24,450 bases of DNA from an uncultured Dysgonomonas sp. (GCA_937875275.1 CALNCC010000040.1:1-24450); one strand, 5' to 3'. Shown: positions 14,681 to 22,777, counted from the first letter of the stretch. Program-made: numbers and translations. The notes: generated from the letters alone by a model not told the origin.

Positions 14681-16411
14681 CTATTCATTTATGATTTTGA
14701 ACAACTCTTCGGCAGCTTCGCGAGGACCATCTTTGGTGCGCCCGTCGATAGCCAGCGAAGTGTGCATTTCTCCGATCTTAACTCCGTTATCGCTCATGTC
14801 TTTGAAAAACTGTTGAATAAGTTTTCCTGCAACATCTTTTTCCTGTACCGGCCCGAATGGGTTGGCAAAGTAAGATTTCACAAGCCCTTTTTCGGTTGTC
14901 GTGCCCTTAGCCTTACGTGCTCCGTCTTCAAATATTTTTATCGCTTCATCGAGATCGGAATATATTTTTATCTTCTCTACCGAATCAGCATAGTTATTGG
15001 CATAAAGGAAATAGTCTACTTTATACCCTCTCGATATGACATCGTATGTCGATATCGGAATCGTTACACGGGCATTTACCTTGTCAGGGTTGGAGTAGAT
15101 ACCTCTATCCAACTGTTCGTATGCGTATGCAGGGTCGAGGTCGTCGATGCGGACGAATGCTCCGATCTCTGTTCCGTATCCTTTTATCGATCCGTCTTTT
15201 TCTTTTACCAAGTATCCCATGTCGTCAAATATTACACGCATGTGGCGGATATACTCGGCATTGAGCGAGCGAAATGCTTCGAGGCTTTCCGATTTTCCGG
15301 CTCCACTATCTCCCATGATGATGATGTTCGATTCCTTTCCGTTTTTCAACGCGATGTTCACCATCGCTCCGTGAATAGGGAGACGATCAAATTGCATTTG
15401 CTTGATATTGTGAAGGGTAAGAAGCATCTTCTTCATATACCCGAAGTAGTCTACATCGTCAGTATGGTTTGCATATCCGATAAGGATATCATTCTTTTTG
15501 TCTTTGTAGTAGAATGTACGTTTTTCGTCGTGTCCGTCAGGGTATGCGTATACGTATATGATATCGGGTTTCTTGCCCATATACTGGTCTTCTTTAGCCA
15601 GTTCGAACAGGTTTGCCAATCCAAAGCCCTGATCCATAAAGTCGGAATGGAAATAGACGAATGTCAACATGCTTCCTACTTTCACTGGGAACAAGAACCA
15701 TTCGTTCTCGTTCAACACGATATTGGCTATCGGATTTTCTTTATGTTCATGGAATATACCATCGCGGGTATTGCGCTTGGTGTATGTGATGAATGGCGGA
15801 TCGAATACGACGTTTGTGATAAACGGAATGTGAGACAATCCACGATATTCTGTTGGACAGTTCCAAGGGATGTTGCTTGTCATAAGACCGGCATTTGCGC
15901 CCATCGCCAACAGGCGGAACACTCTGTCTTCGTATCCTCTTACCATCTCCTGCAAGCGGCGGTATGTGGTCAATACCAACTCGCTGAATAGCCCGTTAGA
16001 TTGATTGAAGCGCACATTTTGAAGCCCCTGTGCTACCGTTGTATTGTTTACGACGGCAAAGCGTTCGAGTTTGCTCCAGAATGTATACAGAAGGTCGATC
16101 AGTTCCAAGAAATTGTCTCGGTCGTCGAAGAAGATATTGTACTTATTGTCAACATGCATAATTTCTTCGGTGTTGCATACTGTCAACAGCTTGAATACAT
16201 TGATCAATGTGTCTGCAAATAATTCTTCGGATTTGAATTCATCCATGTAATAGTTATAGACGATGAGGTCATCGGTTTTCAACTTTCTGAGGAAAGTCTC
16301 CATCACCCTTTTGAATCCGTAACTGTTTAGTAGTTTCTGACGCGTGTCGCAAAATTTTACAGAGAAGTTCATTATTACCTTCCCCTCATTTATCGTAAAT
16401 TCTTGTAGCAT
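14681..16411 (-). CDS. P-loop protein with HPr kinase/PEPCK-like fold, unknown function
   Basis: 576 residues, no signal peptide or membrane segment. Walker A-like IIIMGDSGAGKSESLEAF (366-375 core) is closer to the HPr kinase/phosphorylase motif GxSGxGKSE than to the GxxGxGKT of ATP-dependent PEPCK. It is followed by HMRVIFDDMGY (Asp pair suited to Mg2+), GTEIGAFVRIDDLDP and NPDKVNARVTIPISTYDVI. The first 350 residues have no motif I recognise. The start could be the ATG at 16411 or the one at 16372 (MNFSVKF). Its neighbour ppc works at the PEP-oxaloacetate node, so a role in carbon flux, either enzyme or kinase-type regulator, is attractive but unproven. Bacteroidetes homologs tend to be annotated only as hypothetical or PEPCK-like. 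Confidence 0.7.
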   Translation of the reverse strand: MLQEFTINEGKVIMNFSVKFCDTRQKLLNSYGFKRVMETFLRKLKTDDLIVYNYYMDEFKSEELFADTLINVFKLLTVCNTEEIMHVDNKYNIFFDDRDNFLELIDLLYTFWSKLERFAVVNNTTVAQGLQNVRFNQSNGLFSELVLTTYRRLQEMVRGYEDRVFRLLAMGANAGLMTSNIPWNCPTEYRGLSHIPFITNVVFDPPFITYTKRNTRDGIFHEHKENPIANIVLNENEWFLFPVKVGSMLTFVYFHSDFMDQGFGLANLFELAKEDQYMGKKPDIIYVYAYPDGHDEKRTFYYKDKKNDILIGYANHTDDVDYFGYMKKMLLTLHNIKQMQFDRLPIHGAMVNIALKNGKESNIIIMGDSGAGKSESLEAFRSLNAEYIRHMRVIFDDMGYLVKEKDGSIKGYGTEIGAFVRIDDLDPAYAYEQLDRGIYSNPDKVNARVTIPISTYDVISRGYKVDYFLYANNYADSVEKIKIYSDLDEAIKIFEDGARKAKGTTTEKGLVKSYFANPFGPVQEKDVAGKLIQQFFKDMSDNGVKIGEMHTSLAIDGRTKDGPREAAEELFKIINE

Positions 16412-16426
16412 ATATATTTAGTTTAT

Positions 16427-16450
16427 TTATTCCTCCGAATGAATTTTCAC
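16427..16450 (-). other. Leader mini-ORF VKIHSEE with a strong Shine-Dalgarno
   Basis: On the minus strand AAGGAGGTG (16465-16457) is a nine-base match to the anti-Shine-Dalgarno consensus. Six bases on is GTG with seven codons and a stop (VKIHSEE), 15 bases before the ATG of the P-loop gene. Such a perfect site is unusual in a group that rarely uses this signal. A leader peptide or a translation-coupling element are options; chance is possible. Confidence 0.3.
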
Positions 16451-16477
16451 AAAGTACACCTCCTTACAAGTTTCAGC

Positions 16478-16506
16478 CTCTTATACAACTACCGATTATA
16501 TAAGAG
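16478..16506. other. 8-bp hairpin CTCTTATA/TATAAGAG in the P-loop gene leader
   Basis: Arms 16478-16485 and 16499-16506 are perfect, with a 13-base loop. It is just upstream of the leader Shine-Dalgarno. There is no T-run on either side, so it is more likely a leader structure or operator than a terminator. Confidence 0.4.
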
Positions 16507-16643
16507 ACTTGACTTGAAAGCTAAATTTAAAGTAGAAATCAGCTTTCTGCCTCAAATTTAATCAAACTTACCTATACAATTAAATTAAATAAAAACTATT
16601 TTTCTTAAAAATGTAATAAAAAAGCAAAAATGCCACATCTATC

Positions 16644-16697
16644 TTACAATATCCACACAAGTGAAATCAAAATGTAATAAAAGGAATATTTTTGCAT
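16644..16697 (-). pseudogene. 17-codon hydrophobic stub behind the B12 riboswitch
   Basis: The ATG at 16697 lies 44 bases after the B12 box, about where a riboswitch-controlled gene starts. It encodes MQKYSFYYILISLVWIL, like the opening of a signal peptide, and then stops at TAA. The frame is not resumed. It may be the remnant of a lost cobalamin-uptake gene or, less likely, a leader peptide. Confidence 0.35.
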
Positions 16698-16741
16698 GAT
16701 TCTTATCTTTTATCGCGAAAGATGAAATCGTTTTATCATTT

Positions 16742-16916
16742 GGCAGGTCTTCTGACTTACTCTTATCCTGACATCCTTCCCGTCTCCGTAGAGGCAGTGG
16801 CTTTGAGGTATCGTCGGGATAAATATACGAGCTTACAGCAGCGCGACTGTTCAGGATTTGCACCTGATTCCCTTTTCATTGCTCGTCCGAAGATAACGGA
16901 CACAGCAACACCAAAT
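16742..16916 (-). ncRNA. Cobalamin (B12) riboswitch
   Basis: Read on the minus strand: AAAAGGGAATCAGGTG, then CAAATCCTGAACAGTCGCGC and TGCTGTAAGC, then GCCACTGCC, GACGGGAAGG, and the B12 box GTCAGAAGACCTGCC (at 16742-16756). These are the conserved core blocks of adenosyl/aquo-cobalamin riboswitches in order. A clear promoter sits just upstream. The first full-length gene downstream is the P-loop protein at 16411, about 330 bases away; no known B12 gene is present in the gap, which otherwise holds AT-rich sequence and a 14-base direct repeat AAAATGTAATAAAA (16608-16621, 16669-16682). Confidence 0.92.
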
Positions 16917-16922
16917 CGTTGA

Positions 16923-16953
16923 CAAAGTTATCTATAAATTTGAAATAAGCAAC
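16923..16953 (-). promoter_or_regulatory. Promoter of the riboswitch RNA
   Basis: The minus strand has TAACTTTG (16930-16923), a full -7 match, with GTTG (16953-16950) nineteen bases upstream as a -33 element. Transcription should start near 16916, at the 5' edge of the riboswitch. Confidence 0.7.
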
Positions 16954-16981
16954 CCCCTGCAAAAATATTTTTGCAGGGGGT
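16952..16981 (-). terminator. 30-bp perfect palindrome, terminator after the SGNH-like gene
   Basis: Bases 16952-16981 are fully self-complementary: a GC-rich stem CCCCCTGC/GCAGGGGG around AAAAATATTTTT. It begins 28 bases after the stop of the SGNH-like gene on the minus strand and is followed by a T-rich stretch. It also insulates the riboswitch promoter, which overlaps its edge. Confidence 0.85.
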
Positions 16982-17009
16982 AGTTAAATTATCTGACCGG
17001 AATGTTATC

Positions 17010-17795
17010 TTATTTGATTGGCAGAATGCGGTTCATCTGATCGGCAAATATAGCCGCCATCCGCTGCTGTATATATTTATCCCGTCCACGATTGGGGTGC
17101 CAGCCATACTTCACATCACCAACTGTCTGCGTATCGTCGGAGAAGATGAGACTGTGCTGCTCGCCGGTAACTGGATGGGGCGTATTTTTGGAGAAACCGA
17201 TATACTTATCAAACTCCACAAGAGGCAGCCCCCACTTGGCTGCAAGAGTACGTACCGATGCGTTAAATATTGCGCGTCCATCGTGCCAGTGTGTACAAAG
17301 AACGATGACTGCCGGCTTACCGGCTTTTGTATTGTAATATTTCGACTTCGGGCTATTTTTCAACTCGTAGCATTCTGCCATGTAGCGTTTAATGACATAG
17401 TCGTATGCCCGCACATAGTCGCCATAGTCGAACGGCGTTTTATAATCGGTGTATTTGGGCAACAGCAGACTATCGCCAACCACAACTCTGTCGTGTACCT
17501 GCATGATGACAAGGGCATCCATTTCCTCCAACTCTTCGGGCGAATACAGCTTGCCTTCCACCATCATATTTGCCGTACTGGCTATCGACTGACCGCCTAC
17601 GGCGCGGTTGATTGCTTTTGCTCCCATCGATTCACATCCCAGTTCGAACCACTTATTCTCGGGCGATGCAAACGATGCTCCCGTCAGAATCAACATGTTT
17701 TTCGGCTGTTTATTTTCTTGTGCTTTTGCCGAAACAGACCAGCATACGGCAAGTAAAAATAGCATTGTAACTAAAACGTCTTTACAACTTCTCAT
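17010..17795 (-). CDS. Secreted SGNH/GDSL-like hydrolase (DUF5040-like)
   Basis: 261 residues with a signal peptide (cleavage near VSAKAQ, residue 26). The SGNH pattern is recognisable but altered. Block I reads LILTGASFASP, with Ser41 as likely nucleophile where GDS is usual. Block II-III is RAVGGQSI (67-71), and the C-terminal block is DVKYGWHPNRGRDKY with His233 as catalytic base. I recall similar Bacteroidetes proteins as DUF5040; that name is from memory. The start lies 11 bases after the GH78 stop, so both are one transcript. An esterase that deacetylates rhamnose-containing glycans is a sensible guess from context. Confidence 0.65.
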   Translation of the reverse strand: MRSCKDVLVTMLFLLAVCWSVSAKAQENKQPKNMLILTGASFASPENKWFELGCESMGAKAINRAVGGQSIASTANMMVEGKLYSPEELEEMDALVIMQVHDRVVVGDSLLLPKYTDYKTPFDYGDYVRAYDYVIKRYMAECYELKNSPKSKYYNTKAGKPAVIVLCTHWHDGRAIFNASVRTLAAKWGLPLVEFDKYIGFSKNTPHPVTGEQHSLIFSDDTQTVGDVKYGWHPNRGRDKYIQQRMAAIFADQMNRILPIK

Positions 17796-17806
17796 CCTAA
17801 ATATTT

Positions 17807-20506
17807 TTATTCAACATTAAAAACAAAATCATATTTCCCCGAACCAAGATTTACCGATTTCCCATCTGAATTGAGGACTTGTACTTTATCCGATTCGCGC
17901 ACATCTCCCGTTCTTATGTCCGGAAAAATTATTTGCGCATCGGCATTGGGCGGTATCTGTACCGACATCGTCATCCTGCCGTCTTTTATCTCCCACACGC
18001 ACGCCACTTTGCCATAAACCGATTCGTAGCCGATAGTTGCTTTCGTGATTCCGCCTCCGGGTTTCGGGCTTATTATTATATTCTTATATCCTACTGAACC
18101 TTCTTGCTGATCGAGTCCTCCAATATTCTTGTACATCCATTCGCCAATGGCTCCATAGGCATAGTGGTTGAACGAGTTCATGGCTTCGTCTTGGAAACTG
18201 CCATCGGGCTTAATGCCATCCCATCGCTCCCAGATTGTTGTCGCGCCTTTTTTTACAGGATAGAGCCACGAAGGGAAAGTCTCTTGCATCAGCAACCGAT
18301 AGGCGACATCTTCATATCCAAAACGAGACAAGACATGACAGATATGCGGCGTTCCTAAAAATCCGGTCGAAATATGGTAGTCATAAGCTTCTATCAATTT
18401 CACCAGTCTTCGGGCTGCCTCAGCTCTCATTTCTTGCGGCAATATGTCGAATTGCAAAGCCAATACATAAGCCGTTTGCGTGTTAGACATAATAGCTCCG
18501 GCAGGCGTTACGAACTCTTGCACAAACCGATCTTTTACTTTCTGCAACAGTTGTCCATACTTGCGCACATCGTCGTCTTTGCCCAATACCTGAGCCGTAT
18601 TTATTATATTTTGCAATGTGTACACATAGAAAGCCTGTGCCAACAAGGTTTTATCGGTATAGGCAGGTGCTTTGTCCCAAACATTGTTGGGCATATAATG
18701 CAGCCAGTCTCCATGATGCCAACTTCTATCCCAAAGGTTATCGGTGCTGCGACCGGCTATATATCCCGCCCACTTCAACATCGCAGGGTAGCAATCCTCA
18801 AGCATTTGCCGATCTCCATATATTCGATACCATTGCCAAGGGATGATGGTTATCGCATCAGCCCATCCTGCCTGCCCTATATTATTCTCTCCCGTTCCCC
18901 AGATATTGGGCACAACACCGGGAACACCGCCATTATCGAGCTGATCGGCTCGCACATCGGCAAGCCATTTGACGAAAAACGAAGATACATCCATATTGAA
19001 AGTCGAGGTCTTGAAAAACACTTCGGCATCGCCCGTCCATCCCAAACGTTCATCGCGCTGCGGACAATCGGTAGGAATATCCAAGAAATTACCTTTCTGT
19101 CCCCACAATATATTGTGTTGAAGCTGATTGAGCAAATCGTTCGACGTCGAAAATTGCCCCGTCTGTGACATATCGGAATGAATGACTACCGCATCTATAT
19201 TGTCTTTCGTTATCAACTCCTTATTGCCTTCAATCCGCAGATAGCGAAACCCTTGAAAGGTAAAGATCGGTTCATACGACTCCGTCTCACCACCTCGCAA
19301 ATAATAGATGAGTTGCTGCTTGGCGGTACGCAGGTTGCGTGTATAGAAATTTCCATCCCGATCCAACACCTCGGCATGCGAGAATAACAGCGAGTCGCCG
19401 CTTTGCCCCTCTACCTGAAAGCGTATGCGACCGATAAGGTTCTGACCAAAATCAATGACCGTCTCTCCGGCAGGAGTAACGAATATATTTTGAGGTTTTA
19501 TAGTTTCGTGTCTCGCAACAGGCGTCGCAATAGAAGCCACCAATTCTTTGTGAGACTGATTGTCAGACAAAACGGCATTGCTCCACGATGTATCTTCCGT
19601 GAAATGGATACTGCCTACATTCTTCTTCTTTCGGGCATCATACACTTCTCCTTTATATATCCCCGACAGCACAACAGCACCATCAACACTCGCCTTCCAC
19701 GAAGCATCGGTAGGCACTATCGCCCGACTGCCGTCTTTATATGTAATCTCTATTTGAGACAACAACGCAACTTTGTTTCCAAAGAAATGTTGCCCTCCCA
19801 GCAAAGGTCCTTTGTACCAACCTTCCGACACGCCCACAACAAGGACGTTCTTGCCCGCAGTCAGTTGCTTTGTTATATCATACTGCTGATATTGAATACG
19901 TTTTCGGTAAGATGTAAATCCGGGAGTAAAAAGTTGATTCCCGACCTTTTCGCCGTTTATTTCTGCCTCATATATGCCTCGCGAGGTAATGAATAGTTCT
20001 GCTTTTTCTATCGGCTTACCCACCTCTATTATTTTCCTGAAAGAAACAACCTGACCGTCAGCCTCTGCATCTTGTCGCTGAATCCATTGCGCTTCCCAAT
20101 CAGATTCCTGCAAGCCGCAAGTCCATTGTTGTATTTCGCTTTTCGCAGATTTGCCTTTATTATCCCACACCGTAACCTGCCAGTAATAAGTCTGTCTGCT
20201 TTTTAATTCCTCGCCCTTATATGGAACAGCAATCGACTTATCGCCGGATATTTTTCCGGTATTCCAAACGAGATTTTTCCCCGAACGGAGAGATCGAAGA
20301 TCGGTTGCGACCTTGATCGCATAAGCCTCTTGCATCACATTTTTTGCTTCGGACAGCAACTTCCAGCTAAAGACGGGTTTCGCTAAACTAAAATTTACAC
20401 CATCATATCTCAGCTCATATTTCGCATCCTTTAGAGTCAAAGATTGAGACAATAATACACTACAGCTACAAACAAAAAGAAGAATACAGGTACAGATTTT
20501 TTTCAT
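17807..20506 (-). CDS. GH78 alpha-L-rhamnosidase
   Basis: Hydrolyses terminal alpha-L-rhamnose from plant glycans such as pectin side chains or flavonoid glycosides. The 899-residue protein has a signal peptide ending near LLSQ (Cys15 could also be lipidated). The N-terminal Ig-like and CBM67-like beta domains (to about 450) precede the (alpha/alpha)6 catalytic domain. The acid motif DCPQRDERLGWTGDA (480-494, Glu486 and Asp493) and the general base in TTIWERWDG (Glu760) are intact. NHYAYGAIGEW and the terminal beta-sandwich complete the usual family layout. It starts 24 bases after the S4-domain gene, so it rides on that transcript, and is followed by the SGNH hydrolase. No SusC/SusD pair is near. 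Confidence 0.95.
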   Translation of the reverse strand: MKKICTCILLFVCSCSVLLSQSLTLKDAKYELRYDGVNFSLAKPVFSWKLLSEAKNVMQEAYAIKVATDLRSLRSGKNLVWNTGKISGDKSIAVPYKGEELKSRQTYYWQVTVWDNKGKSAKSEIQQWTCGLQESDWEAQWIQRQDAEADGQVVSFRKIIEVGKPIEKAELFITSRGIYEAEINGEKVGNQLFTPGFTSYRKRIQYQQYDITKQLTAGKNVLVVGVSEGWYKGPLLGGQHFFGNKVALLSQIEITYKDGSRAIVPTDASWKASVDGAVVLSGIYKGEVYDARKKKNVGSIHFTEDTSWSNAVLSDNQSHKELVASIATPVARHETIKPQNIFVTPAGETVIDFGQNLIGRIRFQVEGQSGDSLLFSHAEVLDRDGNFYTRNLRTAKQQLIYYLRGGETESYEPIFTFQGFRYLRIEGNKELITKDNIDAVVIHSDMSQTGQFSTSNDLLNQLQHNILWGQKGNFLDIPTDCPQRDERLGWTGDAEVFFKTSTFNMDVSSFFVKWLADVRADQLDNGGVPGVVPNIWGTGENNIGQAGWADAITIIPWQWYRIYGDRQMLEDCYPAMLKWAGYIAGRSTDNLWDRSWHHGDWLHYMPNNVWDKAPAYTDKTLLAQAFYVYTLQNIINTAQVLGKDDDVRKYGQLLQKVKDRFVQEFVTPAGAIMSNTQTAYVLALQFDILPQEMRAEAARRLVKLIEAYDYHISTGFLGTPHICHVLSRFGYEDVAYRLLMQETFPSWLYPVKKGATTIWERWDGIKPDGSFQDEAMNSFNHYAYGAIGEWMYKNIGGLDQQEGSVGYKNIIISPKPGGGITKATIGYESVYGKVACVWEIKDGRMTMSVQIPPNADAQIIFPDIRTGDVRESDKVQVLNSDGKSVNLGSGKYDFVFNVE

Positions 20507-20530
20507 GGTATGGTGTTTATACAGGCATTT

Positions 20531-20950
20531 CTATTCGTCCAAATCCCAGTCGTCGAAGAAGGAATAGTCTTCGGCAAATTGATCCAAATCGCGGCGATCT
20601 TTCTTTGTCGGACGTCCCGTCCCTCTTGCCCGATCAACAAATCCGGTCAACTTCGACATCTCCAGAATTTCGAGTTCGGATGGCGGCGTTACATCTTTCA
20701 GATATTCGGGCACGAGCTTTGCCCCCATCCTGCGCTCCGAAAGGTCGAGCACCTCGAACGAGTAAGTTATTGGCGGACGACGTACCTGCAACACATCTCC
20801 CACTTTTATCATTCGCGAAGGTTTTACCGTTACACCTTTTATAGTGATCCGTCCTTTCTTGCAAGCATCGATTGCGATGGTTCGTGTTTTGAACAAGCGA
20901 ACTGCCCACAACCATTTATCGATACGTATTTCACGCGTGCTTTTTTCCAT
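20531..20950 (-). CDS. RNA-binding S4 domain protein (Hsp15-like)
   Basis: 139 residues from the ATG at 20950 (an in-frame ATG at 20956 adds two). The S4 domain is seen at IDKWLWAVRLFKTRTIAIDACKKGRI, followed by VKPSRMIKVGDVLQVRRP. The C-terminal extension DRARGTGRPTKKDRRDLDQF, with an acidic tail, is characteristic of the Bacteroidetes form of the Hsp15 (HslR) family that binds stalled 50S-peptidyl-tRNA complexes. The place next to pth and rplY, a known neighbourhood in this group, supports a role in ribosome rescue or quality control. It has its own promoter at 21007-21014 behind the pth terminator. Confident on the domain, moderate on function. Confidence 0.9.
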   Translation of the reverse strand: MEKSTREIRIDKWLWAVRLFKTRTIAIDACKKGRITIKGVTVKPSRMIKVGDVLQVRRPPITYSFEVLDLSERRMGAKLVPEYLKDVTPPSELEILEMSKLTGFVDRARGTGRPTKKDRRDLDQFAEDYSFFDDWDLDE

Positions 20951-21006
20951 AAACAACCTCCGTCTTATTATCCGTTATATTGATGCATCGTCTCTATTGA
21001 CAATGA

Positions 21007-21014
21007 CAAAGATA
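21007..21014 (-). promoter_or_regulatory. -7 box of the S4/GH78/SGNH transcript
   Basis: The minus strand reads TATCTTTG, a full match to TAnnTTTG; a weak TTTC (21037-21034) sits 19 bases upstream. The position, between the pth terminator and the S4 gene, fits a separate promoter. Confidence 0.6.
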
Positions 21015-21081
21015 ACAAAAATGAGACAACAGAGAAATGCGCAATGCCGACTATTTTGGGAACGAAAGGATGGGGAGAAAT

Positions 21082-21111
21082 AAAAAAAAGTAACACTCGG
21101 CGAGTGCTACT
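21082..21111 (-). terminator. Strong rho-independent terminator after pth
   Basis: Minus-strand stem of 10 bp (21111-21102 with 21098-21089, one G-U pair) around a GCC loop, followed by eight U (complement of A at 21082-21089). It lies 26 bases after the pth stop and separates it from the S4-domain gene. Confidence 0.9.
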
Positions 21112-21136
21112 TCTATTATTGTTATCCTTTACTTTC

Positions 21137-21700
21137 TTACTTATTATTGTACTGATTCATGGCGGTCTGTATTCCGGCAAGGCAAAACGTCTTTATTATG
21201 TCCTCGCATATTTCGAATCGAGAAGGAAGAACTTGTTCCTCCTCATCAGCAAAATGCCCCAACACATAGTCGACCTGCCTTCCGCGCGAGAACTCATTAC
21301 CTATCCCGAATCGCAACCGGGCATAGTTCTGCGTGCCCAGCGTGGCTTGTATATGTCCTAAGCCATTGTGTCCGGCATCGCTACCTTTCCCCTTCAGCCG
21401 CAAAGTGCCGAGTGGCAGGGCGAGGTCATCGACAACGACGAGAACGTTCTCCAATGGAATCTTCTCTGCCTGCATCCAGTATCGGACAGCATTGCCGCTA
21501 AGGTTCATATACGTCGATGGTTTCAGCAATATAAGCGTGCGTCCCTTCATTTTTATTTCCGTTACCGCCCCGTATCGCTTGTCCATAAAAACGACATTGG
21601 ACGCCTTAGCTAAAGCGTCCAATACCCTGAATCCTATATTGTGGCGGGTGCATTCGTACTCAGAGCCGATGTTACCCAAGCCAACAATCAAATATTTCAT
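21137..21700 (-). CDS. pth: Peptidyl-tRNA hydrolase
   Basis: Cleaves the ester bond of peptidyl-tRNA released by abortive translation, recycling tRNA; cytoplasmic and essential in many bacteria. All 187 residues are present. Seen are GLGNIGSEYECTRHNIGF, with the catalytic His20, then KPSTYMNLSG (substrate loop), the acidic VVVDDLALPLG, KGKGSDAGHNGL and RLRFGIG. The gene starts 27 bases after the rplY stop and ends at a strong terminator, so the two form one transcript. Assignment is secure. Confidence 0.97.
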   Translation of the reverse strand: MKYLIVGLGNIGSEYECTRHNIGFRVLDALAKASNVVFMDKRYGAVTEIKMKGRTLILLKPSTYMNLSGNAVRYWMQAEKIPLENVLVVVDDLALPLGTLRLKGKGSDAGHNGLGHIQATLGTQNYARLRFGIGNEFSRGRQVDYVLGHFADEEEQVLPSRFEICEDIIKTFCLAGIQTAMNQYNNK

Positions 21701-21727
21701 ATTCCGTTTGTCAATATAGTATGGCTA

Positions 21728-22303
21728 TTAGCCGTTCTTAGCTGCAAGACCTCTTGCTGCACGAGTCAATTGAACACGACATACAACTGAATTCTTCGCA
21801 TTCAATAGTTCTAAACCTTCGAAGTGTAGGTCTCCAACTTGAATTGATTTACCAAGAGCAAGTTTTTCTACGTTTACATGTACTTTTTCAGGTACTTTAT
21901 CGTAGTTAGCTTTAACTTTCAGTTTGCGGATATCCAACGACATTTTACCCCCGGCTCTAACACCTTCGGCAAGACCGTCAAGTATTACCGGAACGTCGAT
22001 TACTACCGGTTTCTTTTCTGATACTTGCAAGAAATCGATGTGTAACAACTCGTCTGTTACCGGATGAAATTGCAGATCTTTAAGGATAGCCTTGCATTCT
22101 TTTCCGTCGATAGTCAGGTTTACTACAAATATTTCAGGTGTATAGATCAATTTGCGAACATCGTTCTTTGCTACTACAAAGTGTGTTGCATCTGCAGTCT
22201 CACCATAGATTACTGCCGGAACTTTTTCTTCTTTACGTAAAGCTTTCGTAGCTTTCTTGCCTAAGTCTGTTCTTGAAGAACCTGCTAATTCAAATGTTTT
22301 CAT
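21728..22303 (-). CDS. rplY: Ribosomal protein L25 (general stress protein Ctc type)
   Basis: Binds 5S rRNA in the 50S subunit. The 191-residue form has the N-terminal L25 domain (FELAGSSRTDLGKKATKALRKE, then VPAVIYGE) and the C-terminal TL5/CTC beta domain (IDVPVILDGLAEGVRAGG, SLDIRKLKVKANYDKVPE). Its Gly-rich EGVRAGGKM motif is standard for the long form. The order rplY-pth is conserved in the Bacteroidetes. A short 5' leader contains a possible stem (AAGGA/TCCTT) just upstream of the ATG; any autoregulatory role is speculation. Confidence 0.96.
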   Translation of the reverse strand: MKTFELAGSSRTDLGKKATKALRKEEKVPAVIYGETADATHFVVAKNDVRKLIYTPEIFVVNLTIDGKECKAILKDLQFHPVTDELLHIDFLQVSEKKPVVIDVPVILDGLAEGVRAGGKMSLDIRKLKVKANYDKVPEKVHVNVEKLALGKSIQVGDLHFEGLELLNAKNSVVCRVQLTRAARGLAAKNG

Positions 22304-22389
22304 TTCTAATTTTTAAATGTGTTACTCAAAATTAAGGACTTTGCTCTCCTTATTTCCCATCACACGAGGGCTCATAAATAAAAGCGGTG

Positions 22390-22397
22390 CAAATGTA
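22390..22397 (-). promoter_or_regulatory. -7 box of the rplY-pth transcript
   Basis: The minus strand has TACATTTG (22397-22390), a full match. No clear -33 is seen. The predicted leader is about 80 bases. Confidence 0.55.
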
Positions 22398-22732
22398 TAA
22401 TATTTTCCCTTATCATCCTAATACTCCCAAAATTATCTTATTGCCTAATTATAAAAAAGACAAGAGGACACTCCTCATTTAGAACATCCTCCTGCAATTA
22501 TCAAACACAAACCTATTTATTTTAGCTTCCCAACTCGCGTCGGTATAAAACACTAATAACTTTTTATTATTCTTTAAACAACAAACTACTCATTATTGTT
22601 TTACAAACTACGAAAAAAAATAATCATTAAATTACTGCTCATCAATCCTCATACACCAACGAGACTCCGACTCACAATGAGATACTATACAAAACTATTC
22701 TCAACACAAACAGATACCCGCTCGCTATCGCA

Positions 22733-22748
22733 TACCTACATGTAGGTA
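22733..22748. promoter_or_regulatory. 16-bp perfect palindrome upstream of the porin promoter
   Basis: TACCTACATGTAGGTA is fully self-complementary, about 32 bases upstream of the porin -33 element. That is a suitable distance for an activator or a repressor dyad; the cognate regulator is unknown. Confidence 0.5.
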
Positions 22749-22777
22749 CGAGAGTATACAACAATAACAAATAATTG

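Noticed and set aside
14663..15991. A 442-codon plus-strand frame opposite the P-loop gene
   Set aside because: It is antisense to a coherent protein with P-loop and acidic motifs. Its translation is rich in Cys, Tyr, Phe and Val with no domain pattern, typical of a shadow frame.
16608..16682. Direct repeat AAAATGTAATAAAA, two copies 61 bases apart
   Set aside because: The region is very AT-rich and only two copies exist, so this is not enough for an array or mobile element. Noted under the riboswitch only.
16639..16863. A 74-codon frame on the minus strand over the riboswitch
   Set aside because: It overlaps the conserved cobalamin riboswitch core, has no family likeness, and is explained by the RNA. 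The short stub at 16644-16697 is in a different frame.
16952..16981. 30-bp perfect palindrome considered as a regulator site or recombination site
   Set aside because: Position 28 bases behind a stop codon, a GC-rich stem with an AT loop and T-rich tail are normal for an intrinsic terminator.
22463..22477. Small hairpin GAGGA/TCCTC in the long gene-free region
   Set aside because: A five-base stem without a T run, far from any gene end; too weak to call.
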